A stretch of 64,000 nucleotides of DNA, taken from JAGLON01 sp041394985 (lineage in GTDB: Bacteria > Zixibacteria > MSB-5A5 > GN15 > JAAZOE01). The DNA lies in NCBI GenBank assembly GCA_041394985.1, contig JAWLBI010000001.1, positions 2,294,001 through 2,358,000 of the forward strand, in the 5' to 3' direction. Position numbers and translations under genes: made by a program. Below the pieces are notes generated by a model. The model saw only the letters and a program-made list of their open reading frames with translations. It did no database searches and was not told the origin of the DNA. The first letter of the stretch is position 1. Each line of letters starts with the position of its first letter. Below, piece after piece: positions 32,189-40,038 of the stretch.

Positions 32189-32902
32189 TTAATCAGCCAC
32201 GAGTTCGAAATCATTCATAACGGTGACTGTATTTCCATCATCAGCGCTCAGCGCATTCGGGACATCTTCAAACTTGACCAGACCGATATTGGCGGCATAC
32301 CAGAAGTATTTGTACGATAATTCGCCGGTCTGCCATTCGATCTTCAGGCAGTTCGGGTACGTCGTGCCGTTCAATGCCTCGACCGATTCCTTGGCAACGA
32401 TGCTCATGACATTGTAGGCGGATTCGGCCGCGCCCGATAACAACACATTGTCGTCGTCAAAATCATTCACGGTGATGGAGTCATCATCATCATTGTTGAC
32501 TTCGGTATACATGATCCAGGAATTGCCGATATTAAACGGCATTTCGAGAATCTTCGAACCGGGATCATTGGTTGCGTGGGATTCATAGATCGCGTTTGAC
32601 GTGGCATAGATGTATTTGAACGTCTGCTCAAACGTCGTCAAATTAGTCTGGCGAACGGTGAATCCGTCATTGCCGTAAATCTCGACAGCATCGGTCACCT
32701 CGACATCGAAATTCGCAGTGGTCGGTTCGGTAGTCGTATAACTGATTCGCCAACCCTGATCAAGCGGGAAATACGTTGTAATGGTATCCGGTGTCGTCGG
32801 AGTGGTCGGGTTCGAAACCTTGTCGCTCGAACAACCTATTATACCGAGTGTTAAAATCGACAGTGATAAAAGAAGTGTCCAGAGAGCTTTTCGCGTTGAC
32901 AT
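32189..32902 (-). CDS. Hypothetical lipoprotein
   Basis: A 237-residue predicted lipoprotein: signal peptide with lipobox LGIIGCSSD (cysteine at about residue 24), then a Thr/Pro-rich spacer (NPTTPTTPDT) that would tether it away from the membrane. The remainder is a Tyr/Asp/Asn-rich beta domain with DQGWRISYTTT, MPFNIGNSWIMYTEV and a YANIGLVKFEDV-like ending. FPLDQGW and GNSW followed by the closing AANIGLV resemble uncharacterised secreted beta proteins. A strong GGGAGGAGG lies before the ATG. It is divergent from the GAF sensor gene and stands alone. Confidence 0.8.
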   Translation of the reverse strand: MSTRKALWTLLLSLSILTLGIIGCSSDKVSNPTTPTTPDTITTYFPLDQGWRISYTTTEPTTANFDVEVTDAVEIYGNDGFTVRQTNLTTFEQTFKYIYATSNAIYESHATNDPGSKILEMPFNIGNSWIMYTEVNNDDDDSITVNDFDDDNVLLSGAAESAYNVMSIVAKESVEALNGTTYPNCLKIEWQTGELSYKYFWYAANIGLVKFEDVPNALSADDGNTVTVMNDFELVAD

Positions 32903-33065
32903 ATAACCTCCTCCCCATTTTCATGGGCCGTTTCATTGATTTCTTTACCTGCTGCCGTAGTCTTTGCAAAGCCTGTGCCGAAAAGTGAATCATGACATAA
33001 GTTATAGTGTGTCAATGAGATGCGCCGCACTTCTCCAAAATCTTCAATTTGGCTGTCTTTTATAA

Positions 33066-33085
33066 TTATGGGGGAATCCCCATAA
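33066..33085. promoter_or_regulatory. Perfect palindrome in the lipoprotein/GAF-sensor divergent region
   Basis: TTATGGGG-GAAT-CCCCATAA is a perfect 8-bp inverted repeat with a 4-base spacer, midway between two divergent genes. It is placed like an operator; no factor can be named. Confidence 0.4.
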
Positions 33086-33180
33086 GTACGGGACACCTGC
33101 CTCAGTCGGTAAACTAACGGGCGATTTTGCCGATAATATACACAGTTACAATGGGTTAAATAGGAGAGCGGAGGGACGCT

Positions 33181-35298
33181 ATGCCGCAGTTATATTATGA
33201 TGCCTTACTTTGTTCGGCCTTCGTCATCGTACTGGTCTCGGTGCTGACGGTCGGACGTTCGGCGTTTGAAACATGCAAGGATGCATATCGCCAGATTGTA
33301 TACGGACTGGCTTTTCTTACGGTATTCTCTTTCATCCACCTCGCCATCAATACCGGCTTGCCGGCACACCTGACATTTCTGAAAGATAAGCAGTTCGCTA
33401 AGATTGTCGAGGCGACATTTATTGCCGGTGGACTGATCTTTTTATTGATTGGATTGGGGAGTTGGCTGCCGACGATTCGGGATAAAAAAGTCGCCGACGG
33501 AAAATCGCAACGCAGATACAATTGTCTGAGCGAAATCACGCGAATGATTAACAATGCCGAATCATTTGACGATGCCGTCAACGGTACGCTGACATCTCTG
33601 ACCGAGCAAATCGGTATAAACCGTACCGCCGGCTTTAAATACGCCGCCAAACTCGATGCACTGTTCCTCATCGGTACCCATGGATTCTCTTCCGAAAATC
33701 CTCCCGTACTCAACCGCATCGATCTGACCGGTACTGATTTGCACAATATCCTGGTCACCTCGCGCTATAGCCGCGATGTCGGCGGAAACACCATCTTCGA
33801 TAATGGCCGCCAACCGGATATCGTGATTCCGATTCGCTGGCAGGAACGCCTGTATGGCTCTCTGCTTTGCTGGCAAGGTGAAAAAGAAATCGATGAAGAA
33901 ACCATCGAACTCATAGCGCTGGCCGGAGACATGTTGGGACACAAGGCCGGTTCTCTGGTTCAAACGCAAAACCTGCAGTACCAGCAGCAGCAAAACGATG
34001 CCTACTCACGCCTCAGCCGTCTGTGCAATCAGGTTTCCAGTCTGCAGCAGCTGACGAAGCCGCTGTTCGATCTTCTCCAGGATGCGCTCGGCGCGGAGTT
34101 TATGACGATTGCCGAAATAGACGGATCCGGCGAAAACATGTTCCGCTACAGCATCAATGCCGGCGGACGAGTCCTGCTCGAAAAGCGTGTCAGCCGCCCG
34201 ACGCAGGGTACCGATATGGAAAAGGTGTTCAAAGACAATCATACCATTATTGTCGATGATGTCCAGAAATACGACCGCTATCACAATGAAGACGGCCTGA
34301 TAATCTCCTGCGGCATGCACGCTAAAATCGTTTCGCCGGTTGCCATCGGCAGACGAGTCCTTGCAACGGTCGTGCTCGGCCACTCGCAGCCCGGATATTT
34401 CTCGCGCCTGCACCAGCGTCGCCTGGAAGAGCTGATTCATCTGGTCGCATCGGTTATCGATAAGGAACGCCTGCACGAAAGCGTCGAAACTCGCGAAGAG
34501 CAGATGATTCGCCTCCAGATGATGGAAAAAGATTTACTCTCGGAAAAACCGATCGATGAGATTTTCACCGAAGCCTGCGACATGCTGACCAAACGCATGA
34601 AATGCACGATGGCCCGCGTATCGCTGATCGACAAGGAAAATGAAAACCTCATTACGCAGAAATGGCAGACGATTCGCGATACCGGCCAAAAGGTCAATCA
34701 GTCGGAAAAAATCCCGCTGACCTTATTGCCGTGGCATCGTCTGGCTGTCGAAAACAGCAAACCGATGCTCATTAATCAGGCCGACATGGATTCGCGTATG
34801 CAGGCGCAGGAATCGACACAGACCCTGCTGCCGAACATCAAATCCGCCATGCTCGTACCGATCCAGTTGAATGGTTCGGTCCGAGGCATCATTTCGATTG
34901 GCGAGGTGCGCAACTGGAATCGCCGCACATTCTCAGCCGCCGATCTGATTTTGGCCAAGGACGTCGCCGGTAAATGTTCGCTCGCGCTTCGCATGAAGCA
35001 ACTGCGCATGAACAAGCTGAACAGCCGCCCGTTCGCCAACATGTGGCGCGAGTCCTCACAGGAACCGATTCGCGCGCTGCGTTCGGAATTGAAAAGCCCG
35101 CTGACCTCCATCATCGGCGCGGTTGAACTGCTGAAAACGAAAGAGGGAGCCGAAGATGAATTCGCCACGCGCTATTATAACATGATTATGCGCTCGGCGG
35201 AAAAAATCCAGACGCTCACCGAGAAGGAAGATTGGGGCCGGTCCGAGGACAAAACTGCTCCCGAGCAGGTTCTCGAGCCGGAGCAAGTAATCGGATAG
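33181..35298 (+). CDS. Membrane-anchored multi-GAF sensor with a degenerate histidine-kinase dimerisation domain
   Basis: A 705-residue signalling protein. Three hydrophobic helices lie in the first 105 residues, followed by three GAF-like domains (about 115-255, 285-425 and 450-605). The last 80 residues look like a HisKA dimerisation helix pair, but the H-box reads RSELKSPLTSIIGAVELL: serine 635 replaces the phosphorylated histidine, and no ATPase domain follows before the stop. It therefore cannot autophosphorylate by the usual route. About 100 bases downstream is a single-domain response regulator, suggesting the pair acts through another kinase or through direct contact. GGAGGGACGCT precedes the ATG. 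Confidence 0.85.
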   Translation: MPQLYYDALLCSAFVIVLVSVLTVGRSAFETCKDAYRQIVYGLAFLTVFSFIHLAINTGLPAHLTFLKDKQFAKIVEATFIAGGLIFLLIGLGSWLPTIRDKKVADGKSQRRYNCLSEITRMINNAESFDDAVNGTLTSLTEQIGINRTAGFKYAAKLDALFLIGTHGFSSENPPVLNRIDLTGTDLHNILVTSRYSRDVGGNTIFDNGRQPDIVIPIRWQERLYGSLLCWQGEKEIDEETIELIALAGDMLGHKAGSLVQTQNLQYQQQQNDAYSRLSRLCNQVSSLQQLTKPLFDLLQDALGAEFMTIAEIDGSGENMFRYSINAGGRVLLEKRVSRPTQGTDMEKVFKDNHTIIVDDVQKYDRYHNEDGLIISCGMHAKIVSPVAIGRRVLATVVLGHSQPGYFSRLHQRRLEELIHLVASVIDKERLHESVETREEQMIRLQMMEKDLLSEKPIDEIFTEACDMLTKRMKCTMARVSLIDKENENLITQKWQTIRDTGQKVNQSEKIPLTLLPWHRLAVENSKPMLINQADMDSRMQAQESTQTLLPNIKSAMLVPIQLNGSVRGIISIGEVRNWNRRTFSAADLILAKDVAGKCSLALRMKQLRMNKLNSRPFANMWRESSQEPIRALRSELKSPLTSIIGAVELLKTKEGAEDEFATRYYNMIMRSAEKIQTLTEKEDWGRSEDKTAPEQVLEPEQVIG

Positions 35299-35305
35299 GG
35301 AACAG

Positions 35306-35338
35306 CCGGGCATGTCGGTGTATTGACGACATGCCCGG
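35306..35338 (+). terminator. Perfect hairpin between the GAF sensor and the receiver gene
   Basis: CCGGGCATGTCG (35306-35317) is exactly complementary to 35327-35338, with a 9-base loop. No U-tail follows. It may attenuate or stabilise the sensor transcript. Confidence 0.5.
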
Positions 35339-35402
35339 AATCCTCACGCCCTGCGCTAAACAACATCTCTATGGAGATGTCCGCACGAAACGAGCACGAA
35401 CA

Positions 35403-35816
35403 TTGAGTAGTGAACACGGTAATCTAAAAGTTCTCGTCGTCGATGATCAACAGGATCTCCTTGGCGTCTTAAAAGAACTCCTGGTTGCGGAAGGTTTCGA
35501 TGTCACGACTGTCGCCACCGGGGAACTGGCAATTGACCAATTACGCGCAAACAAGTTCCATCTGATGATCAGCGATATTGGTTTGCCGGGTATTGATGGC
35601 TGGCAGGTCGTCGCCGCCACCAAGCAATATGCGGCGGAAATGCCCATCATTCTTATCTCAAGCTGGAAAGATGAGATTACGGAAGAACGGCAAAAAAAGT
35701 ACAGTGTAGCCTCCGTCATTCACAAACCGTTTCGGGTTGCCGAATTATTCGAAGAGATAGAACGTCTTAACTTGTATCACAAAACAATTCCCCACCAGAG
35801 CCTGAAAATCGGTTGA
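35403..35816 (+). CDS. Single-domain response regulator (CheY-like receiver)
   Basis: A stand-alone receiver domain of about 137 residues. The acidic pair is in LVVDDQQD, the phosphorylatable aspartate in MISDIGLPGIDGW, the Ser/Thr position in ILISSW and the lysine in VIHKPF. There is no output domain. The start is uncertain: TTG at 35403 gives the shortest complete domain, while an in-frame ATG at 35331 lies inside a perfect hairpin and is less likely. It follows the kinase-dead GAF sensor. Its stop codon overlaps the -35 box of the riboflavin promoter. Confidence 0.82.
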   Translation: MSSEHGNLKVLVVDDQQDLLGVLKELLVAEGFDVTTVATGELAIDQLRANKFHLMISDIGLPGIDGWQVVAATKQYAAEMPIILISSWKDEITEERQKKYSVASVIHKPFRVAELFEEIERLNLYHKTIPHQSLKIG

Positions 35817-35840
35817 CTTTTATCCGCAATCGATTATATT
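35813..35840 (+). promoter_or_regulatory. Promoter of the riboflavin operon
   Basis: TTGACT (35813-35818) and TATATT (35835-35840) are separated by 16 bases. The expected transcription start near 35847 coincides with the beginning of the FMN aptamer. Confidence 0.75.
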
Positions 35841-35848
35841 CCTGCAAC

Positions 35849-35968
35849 GAATCTTCGGGGTGAGGCGTAATTCCTCGACCGGCGGTGAAAGCCCGTGAGC
35901 GGAGCTAGCGCTCTGCTGAGTCGGTGAAATTCCGACGCCGACGGTACAGTCCGGATGGGAGAAGATTA
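35849..35968 (+). ncRNA. FMN riboswitch (RFN element)
   Basis: All RFN consensus blocks are present in order: ATCTTCGGGGTGAGGCG, AATTCCTCGACCGGCGGTGA, AGCCCGTGAGCG, a variable stem, GGTGAAATTCCGACGCCGACGGTACAGTCCGGATGGGAGAAG. It senses flavin mononucleotide and shuts down the downstream riboflavin genes. The expression platform runs on to the ribD start. Confidence 0.96.
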
Positions 35969-36030
35969 CAGGCTGCTGCGTTTGCGGTTTTGTTTAATCG
36001 TGCGCGAGCGTCAATATTTATACTCCCGAG

Positions 36031-36055
36031 CCCCCGAGTAAAACGGGGTTTTTTT
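36031..36055 (+). terminator. Riboswitch expression platform: hairpin with T-run abutting the ribD start
   Basis: CCCCG (36032-36036) pairs with CGGGG (36044-36048), followed by seven T that end directly at the ATG at 36056. The GGGG is also the only ribosome-site-like sequence, so the same hairpin could both terminate transcription and hide the ribosome site. Confidence 0.75.
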
Positions 36056-37141
36056 ATGGCCGAGAGCCGGCTGTTCATTGCAATGATGAAAAGAGCGCTT
36101 GCCCTTGCAAAACGGGCCGAGGGGAAAACTGCCCCCAATCCTATGGTTGGCGCCGTCATCTTTAAGGATGAGAACATCATTGCAACCGGCTATCATAAAA
36201 TGGCCGGGACGGCTCATGCCGAAATCCATGCCCTCCAAAAGGCGGGAGGAGATGCCCGCGGCGCCTCAATTGCCATTACCCTCGAACCCTGTTGTCATAC
36301 CGGCCGAACCGGCCCATGTACCAAAGCCCTCATAGATGCCGGAATAAAACAGGTCATTTACGCCGTCGATGATCCTTATACCGAGGTAAATGGCCGCAGT
36401 AAAAATATCCTCGAAAATGCCGGTATTTCAGTCTACTCAGGCGTCTGTTCCAAAGATGCCAAAAAGCTCAACGAGGTCTATTTCCATTTCCACACGACCG
36501 GCCGCCCTTTTGCTGTCCTGAAGCTGGCTCAGACCCTGGACGGCAGAATCGCCACGAAAACCGGTGATGCCAAATGGATTACCGGAACCGCCGCCCGCTC
36601 CTATGGCCACAAACTCCGCGCCCGCTATGATGCCATTGCCGTCGGCGCGAATACCGTTCGAACCGACAATCCTCAACTGACCGTTCGCCATATCAAAGGC
36701 AAAAATCCCTACCGAATCATCATTACGACTTCGCCGGATCTGCCAAAAGACAGTGATGTCTTCACGCTGAATACGGACAAGAAAACCATCGTCGCCACAA
36801 CCAAAGAAGTCATCGCGAGCGGCGCCTATAAAAACATCGAAACCTGGCCGATTGCCGCCTCGAACGACGGACTCGATTTGCGCGATCTTCTGAAACAAGC
36901 CGCCAATCACGGCATGCAATCGATTCTCTTCGAGGGCGGCTCACGAATCGCGACATCACTATTAAAACTCGGCCTCGTCGATAAGTATTATCAATTCACG
37001 GCACCGCTCATCCTTGGTGAAGGAACCAGCGCCATCGGCGATCTTGAAATTACCCGCGTCGCCAAGGCGATCTCCTTTAATGAATACGGAACCCGGAAAC
37101 TCGGACAGGATACCTTGTTCTGGGGCTACCCGAGGAGATAA
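36056..37141 (+). CDS. ribD: Bifunctional riboflavin deaminase/reductase RibD
   Basis: RibD performs the second and third steps of riboflavin synthesis: deamination of the pyrimidinone, then NADPH-dependent reduction of the ribose. The N-terminal deaminase has the zinc ligands in TAHAEIHAL and PCCHTGRTGPC, after KTAPNPMVGAVI. The reductase half has AQTLDGRIATKTGDAKWITG and FEGGSRIATSLL. The start at 36056 sits immediately after the riboswitch T-run; 44 upstream codons are open but lie inside the riboswitch. Length 361 aa, normal. It leads the operon ribD-ribE-ribBA-ribH-nusB. Confidence 0.97.
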   Translation: MAESRLFIAMMKRALALAKRAEGKTAPNPMVGAVIFKDENIIATGYHKMAGTAHAEIHALQKAGGDARGASIAITLEPCCHTGRTGPCTKALIDAGIKQVIYAVDDPYTEVNGRSKNILENAGISVYSGVCSKDAKKLNEVYFHFHTTGRPFAVLKLAQTLDGRIATKTGDAKWITGTAARSYGHKLRARYDAIAVGANTVRTDNPQLTVRHIKGKNPYRIIITTSPDLPKDSDVFTLNTDKKTIVATTKEVIASGAYKNIETWPIAASNDGLDLRDLLKQAANHGMQSILFEGGSRIATSLLKLGLVDKYYQFTAPLILGEGTSAIGDLEITRVAKAISFNEYGTRKLGQDTLFWGYPRR

Positions 37142-37144
37142 CAC

Positions 37145-37783
37145 ATGTTCACCGGATTAATAGAGAGCATCGGCACCGTGAGCAAGATATCCCCAAAGGG
37201 TAACTACGTTGAATTGACTATTGCGCCGGGAACTCCATTCGAAAACCTCGTCCACGGCGAATCAATTGCCGTCGCCGGAACCTGCCTGACCGTGACCGCA
37301 TTCGATAATACATCATTCACAGCCGAGGCCTCTCAGGAAACGACGCGCCTGACGACAATCGGTAAACTCAAACGAGGCGACCGAGTCAATCTCGAGCGCG
37401 CCCTTCGAGCCGATGGACGGCTCGGCGGACATATTGTCGCCGGCCATGTCGACTGTACATCCAAAGTTATGGCGACGCGAAAAGTCGGGCAGAGCCTGCA
37501 AATTTCGGTCGGACTCCCAAAGGAGTTCGCCGCATATATCATCGACAAGGGATCAGTGGCGCTCGACGGCGTCAGCCTGACCGTCATCGAAGTAGACAAA
37601 ACCAAATTCACTATAAACTTAATACCCGAATCACAACAGAGAACGACACTCCCTGATTTGAAACCGGGAGATGTCTTGAACGTTGAGTTTGACCTTATCG
37701 GCAAATACATTTTGCGCTCTGCGCAATTGGGAAATCCCAAGGCAACACTGTCGATCGAGGCCCTGCGCAACATGGGATATTGA
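37145..37783 (+). CDS. ribE: Riboflavin synthase, alpha subunit
   Basis: This enzyme dismutates two lumazine molecules into riboflavin. The 212 residues form two similar barrels: the N-terminal one starts with MFTGLIESIGTV and includes GESIAVAGTCLTV; the second contains GHIVAGHVDC, KGSVALDGVSLTV and NLIPESQQRTTL. Three bases separate it from ribD, with AGGAG inside the ribD end as ribosome site. The symbol ribE follows Bacillus-style naming; in E. coli the same gene is ribC. Confidence 0.96.
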   Translation: MFTGLIESIGTVSKISPKGNYVELTIAPGTPFENLVHGESIAVAGTCLTVTAFDNTSFTAEASQETTRLTTIGKLKRGDRVNLERALRADGRLGGHIVAGHVDCTSKVMATRKVGQSLQISVGLPKEFAAYIIDKGSVALDGVSLTVIEVDKTKFTINLIPESQQRTTLPDLKPGDVLNVEFDLIGKYILRSAQLGNPKATLSIEALRNMGY

Positions 37784-37797
37784 TACAGAGGTAAACC

Positions 37798-39003
37798 ATG
37801 GCTGAATTTTGCACTATTGAACAAGCAATCGCCGATATAAAGGCCGGGAAGATGATTATCGTCGTCGACGATGAGGATCGCGAAAACGAAGGCGATTTCA
37901 TCATGGCCGCCGAAATGGTAACACCCGAGGCCGTCAATTTTATCAGTAAGTACGGGCGTGGGCTCATCTGCGCTCCGCTCACTCGCAAACGGCTCGAGCA
38001 ACTCGAACTCGATGCGATGGTCCACCAGAACACCGCCCTGCACGGCACGCGATTCACGGTATCGGTCGATGCCATCAGAGGCACCACGACCGGCATCTCT
38101 GCATTTGATCGCGCTGAAACGATTCGCACGCTGGTTAATAAAGACACGAAACCGAGCGATCTCGGTCGCCCGGGACACATTTTCCCGCTCCAGGCGCTCG
38201 ATGGCGGCGTGCTGGCGCGCGCCGGACACACCGAGGCCTCCGTCGACCTCGCCCGCCTTGCCGGACTGGCTCCGGCCGGCGTCCTCTGCGAAATTATCGA
38301 CGATGACGGCAACATGGCTCGCGTCCCGCGCCTGATGGAAATCGCAGATGAGTTCGACCTGCACATCACGACCGTTCACGATCTGATTGAATATCGTCGC
38401 CACAATGAGAAGCTCGTTGAGAGACTCCTCATCGTCAACATGCCGACGCACTGGGGTGAATTCAAGCTCCACCTCTATAAGAGTGAAATCGATGATCATC
38501 ATCACCTCGCGCTGGTCAAGGGCGATGTCAATGGTAAAGAAGATGTCCTCGTTCGCGTGCACTCTCAGTGCCTCACCGGCGATGTCTTCGGCTCCTGTCG
38601 CTGCGATTGCGGTGATCAGCTTGCCAAGGCGATGCAGCAAATCGAAGAAGAAGGCTGCGGCGTCCTTTTGTACATGAGACAGGAAGGCCGCGGTATCGGC
38701 CTCGTGAATAAATTGAAAGCATATGTTCTGCAGGAAAACGGCCGCGATACGGTCGAAGCCAATGAAGAGCTCGGATTCAAAGCCGACCTCCGCGATTATG
38801 GCATCGGCGCGCAGATATTAAAAGACCTCGGCCTCAGCACGATTCGCATCCTGACCAACAACCCGCGCAAGCTCATCGGTCTTGAGGGCCACGGTCTGAA
38901 AATTACCGACCGCGTACCGATTCAGTGCCAGCCGACCAAATACAACAGGTTCTATCTGCAGACCAAAAAAGATAAACTGGGGCATTTGTTGTCGCTTCTA
39001 TAA
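37798..39003 (+). CDS. ribBA: Bifunctional DHBP synthase/GTP cyclohydrolase II RibBA
   Basis: A fusion supplying both precursors of the pathway. The N-terminal half (about 1-200) makes dihydroxybutanone phosphate and shows VDDEDRENEGDFIMAAE and GHIFPLQ with RAGHTEASVDL. The C-terminal half is GTP cyclohydrolase II, with RVHSQCLTGDVFGSCRCDCG giving the three zinc cysteines, and MRQEGRGIGL. Both active sites appear intact. At 401 aa the length is that of a standard fusion. It sits 14 bases after ribE, in the FMN-controlled operon. Confidence 0.97.
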   Translation: MAEFCTIEQAIADIKAGKMIIVVDDEDRENEGDFIMAAEMVTPEAVNFISKYGRGLICAPLTRKRLEQLELDAMVHQNTALHGTRFTVSVDAIRGTTTGISAFDRAETIRTLVNKDTKPSDLGRPGHIFPLQALDGGVLARAGHTEASVDLARLAGLAPAGVLCEIIDDDGNMARVPRLMEIADEFDLHITTVHDLIEYRRHNEKLVERLLIVNMPTHWGEFKLHLYKSEIDDHHHLALVKGDVNGKEDVLVRVHSQCLTGDVFGSCRCDCGDQLAKAMQQIEEEGCGVLLYMRQEGRGIGLVNKLKAYVLQENGRDTVEANEELGFKADLRDYGIGAQILKDLGLSTIRILTNNPRKLIGLEGHGLKITDRVPIQCQPTKYNRFYLQTKKDKLGHLLSLL

Positions 39004-39015
39004 GGAGATGTAACC

Positions 39016-39492
39016 ATGGCAATAAAAGTACACTCTGGACAGCTCAACGGCAAAGGACAGAAACATGCGATTATCGTCAGCCGGTTCAATGAGCTTCTCA
39101 CGACGAAATTACTCGAAGGCGCCATCGACTGCCTCAGCCGACACGGCGTTGCCGAAAAAGATATCCAGGTTTTCTGGGTACCGGGTTCATTCGAAATTCC
39201 CTATGCCGCGCAGAAAGCCGCGCTGTCGAAAAAGTTCGACGCCGTCGTCTGTCTTGGCGCTTTGATCCGAGGCGATACGCCGCATTTTGACTTTATCGCC
39301 GCCGAGGCCTCGAAAGGGATCGCCAATATTTCCATGCAGACGAAACTGCCGGTCGTGTTCGGCATCGTAACCGCCGATACTCTGGATCAGGCAATCGAGC
39401 GGGCCGGAACGAAGGCCGGTAACAAGGGATGGGATGCCGCCCTTGCCGCCATTGAAATGGTAGACTTGTATACACAGATTGATAAAATATGA
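39016..39492 (+). CDS. ribH: 6,7-dimethyl-8-ribityllumazine synthase RibH
   Basis: Lumazine synthase condenses the two riboflavin precursors and assembles into an icosahedral or pentameric shell. The 158 residues contain IIVSRFNELLTTKLLEGA, VPGSFEIPYAA, LGALIRGDTPHFDFIAAE (with the catalytic histidine) and VVFGIVTADTLDQAIERAG. AAGGAGATG precedes the start. Its stop overlaps the nusB start by 4 bases, a frequent arrangement. Confidence 0.97.
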   Translation: MAIKVHSGQLNGKGQKHAIIVSRFNELLTTKLLEGAIDCLSRHGVAEKDIQVFWVPGSFEIPYAAQKAALSKKFDAVVCLGALIRGDTPHFDFIAAEASKGIANISMQTKLPVVFGIVTADTLDQAIERAGTKAGNKGWDAALAAIEMVDLYTQIDKI

Positions 39493-39890
39493 GCACACGA
39501 CGACAGGCCCGGGAAGTAGTCCTCAAGGCCCTCTATTCGTACGAGATTTTGGAGCGAGATATCGATGCCCTGTTCGATGAACTGGTCAATGAACAACCGC
39601 TCTCGGATGAACATCATGCATTTGCCCGGCATTATATCGAAACAGTGCTGGCGCATCTGAATGAACTTGACAAAGAGATCGAGAAATTAACCGACAACTG
39701 GGAAATCGATCGTATCGCCGTCATCGACAAGATGATTCTCCGAATGGCTCTCTGCGAAATCCACTTCATGCCGGATATCCCGGAAAAGGTGGCGGTAAAT
39801 GAGGCGATAGACCTGGCCAAAGAATACAGCACGCTGGAATCGAGTTCCTTTGTTAACGGGATTCTCGATACGGCTATGAAATCCGAATAG
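39489..39890 (+). CDS. nusB: Transcription antitermination factor NusB
   Basis: NusB binds boxA RNA with S10 and supports rRNA antitermination. The all-helical 133-residue protein shows RRQAREVVLKALYSYE, the central DNWEIDRIAVIDKMILRMAL and the C-terminal VAVNEAIDLAKEYS with SSSFVNGILD. It is translationally coupled to ribH and is the last gene of the operon before a strong terminator, so its expression probably follows FMN status in part. Confidence 0.96.
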   Translation: MSTRRQAREVVLKALYSYEILERDIDALFDELVNEQPLSDEHHAFARHYIETVLAHLNELDKEIEKLTDNWEIDRIAVIDKMILRMALCEIHFMPDIPEKVAVNEAIDLAKEYSTLESSSFVNGILDTAMKSE

Positions 39891-39926
39891 AAGCGATTAT
39901 CCACTAATCGGTTATAAAGAATCGAC

Positions 39927-39957
39927 AGGCGGGACGGCAGCGCCGTTCCGCCTTTTT
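39927..39957 (+). terminator. Rho-independent terminator of the riboflavin operon
   Basis: An 11-bp stem (39927-39937 with 39943-39953, one G-T pair) with a 5-base loop and five T at 39953-39957. Confidence 0.92.
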
Positions 39958-39961
39958 CGTC

Positions 39962-39989
39962 TGGACAAGACAAATAATTTTACTATATT
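39962..39989 (+). promoter_or_regulatory. Candidate promoter of the glycosylation cluster
   Basis: TGGACA (39962-39967) and TATATT (39984-39989) are 16 bases apart, directly after the nusB terminator and about 50 bases before the first gene. Confidence 0.6.
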
Positions 39990-40038
39990 ATACAGCTCTT
40001 GAGTATAATGAGGTATAAACCGGATCATTGGATATAAC

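Noticed and set aside
37333..38640. 435-codon minus-strand frame opposite ribE and ribBA
   Set aside because: It is a long antisense shadow of genes with all active-site motifs in place; long open antisense frames are expected at this codon usage.
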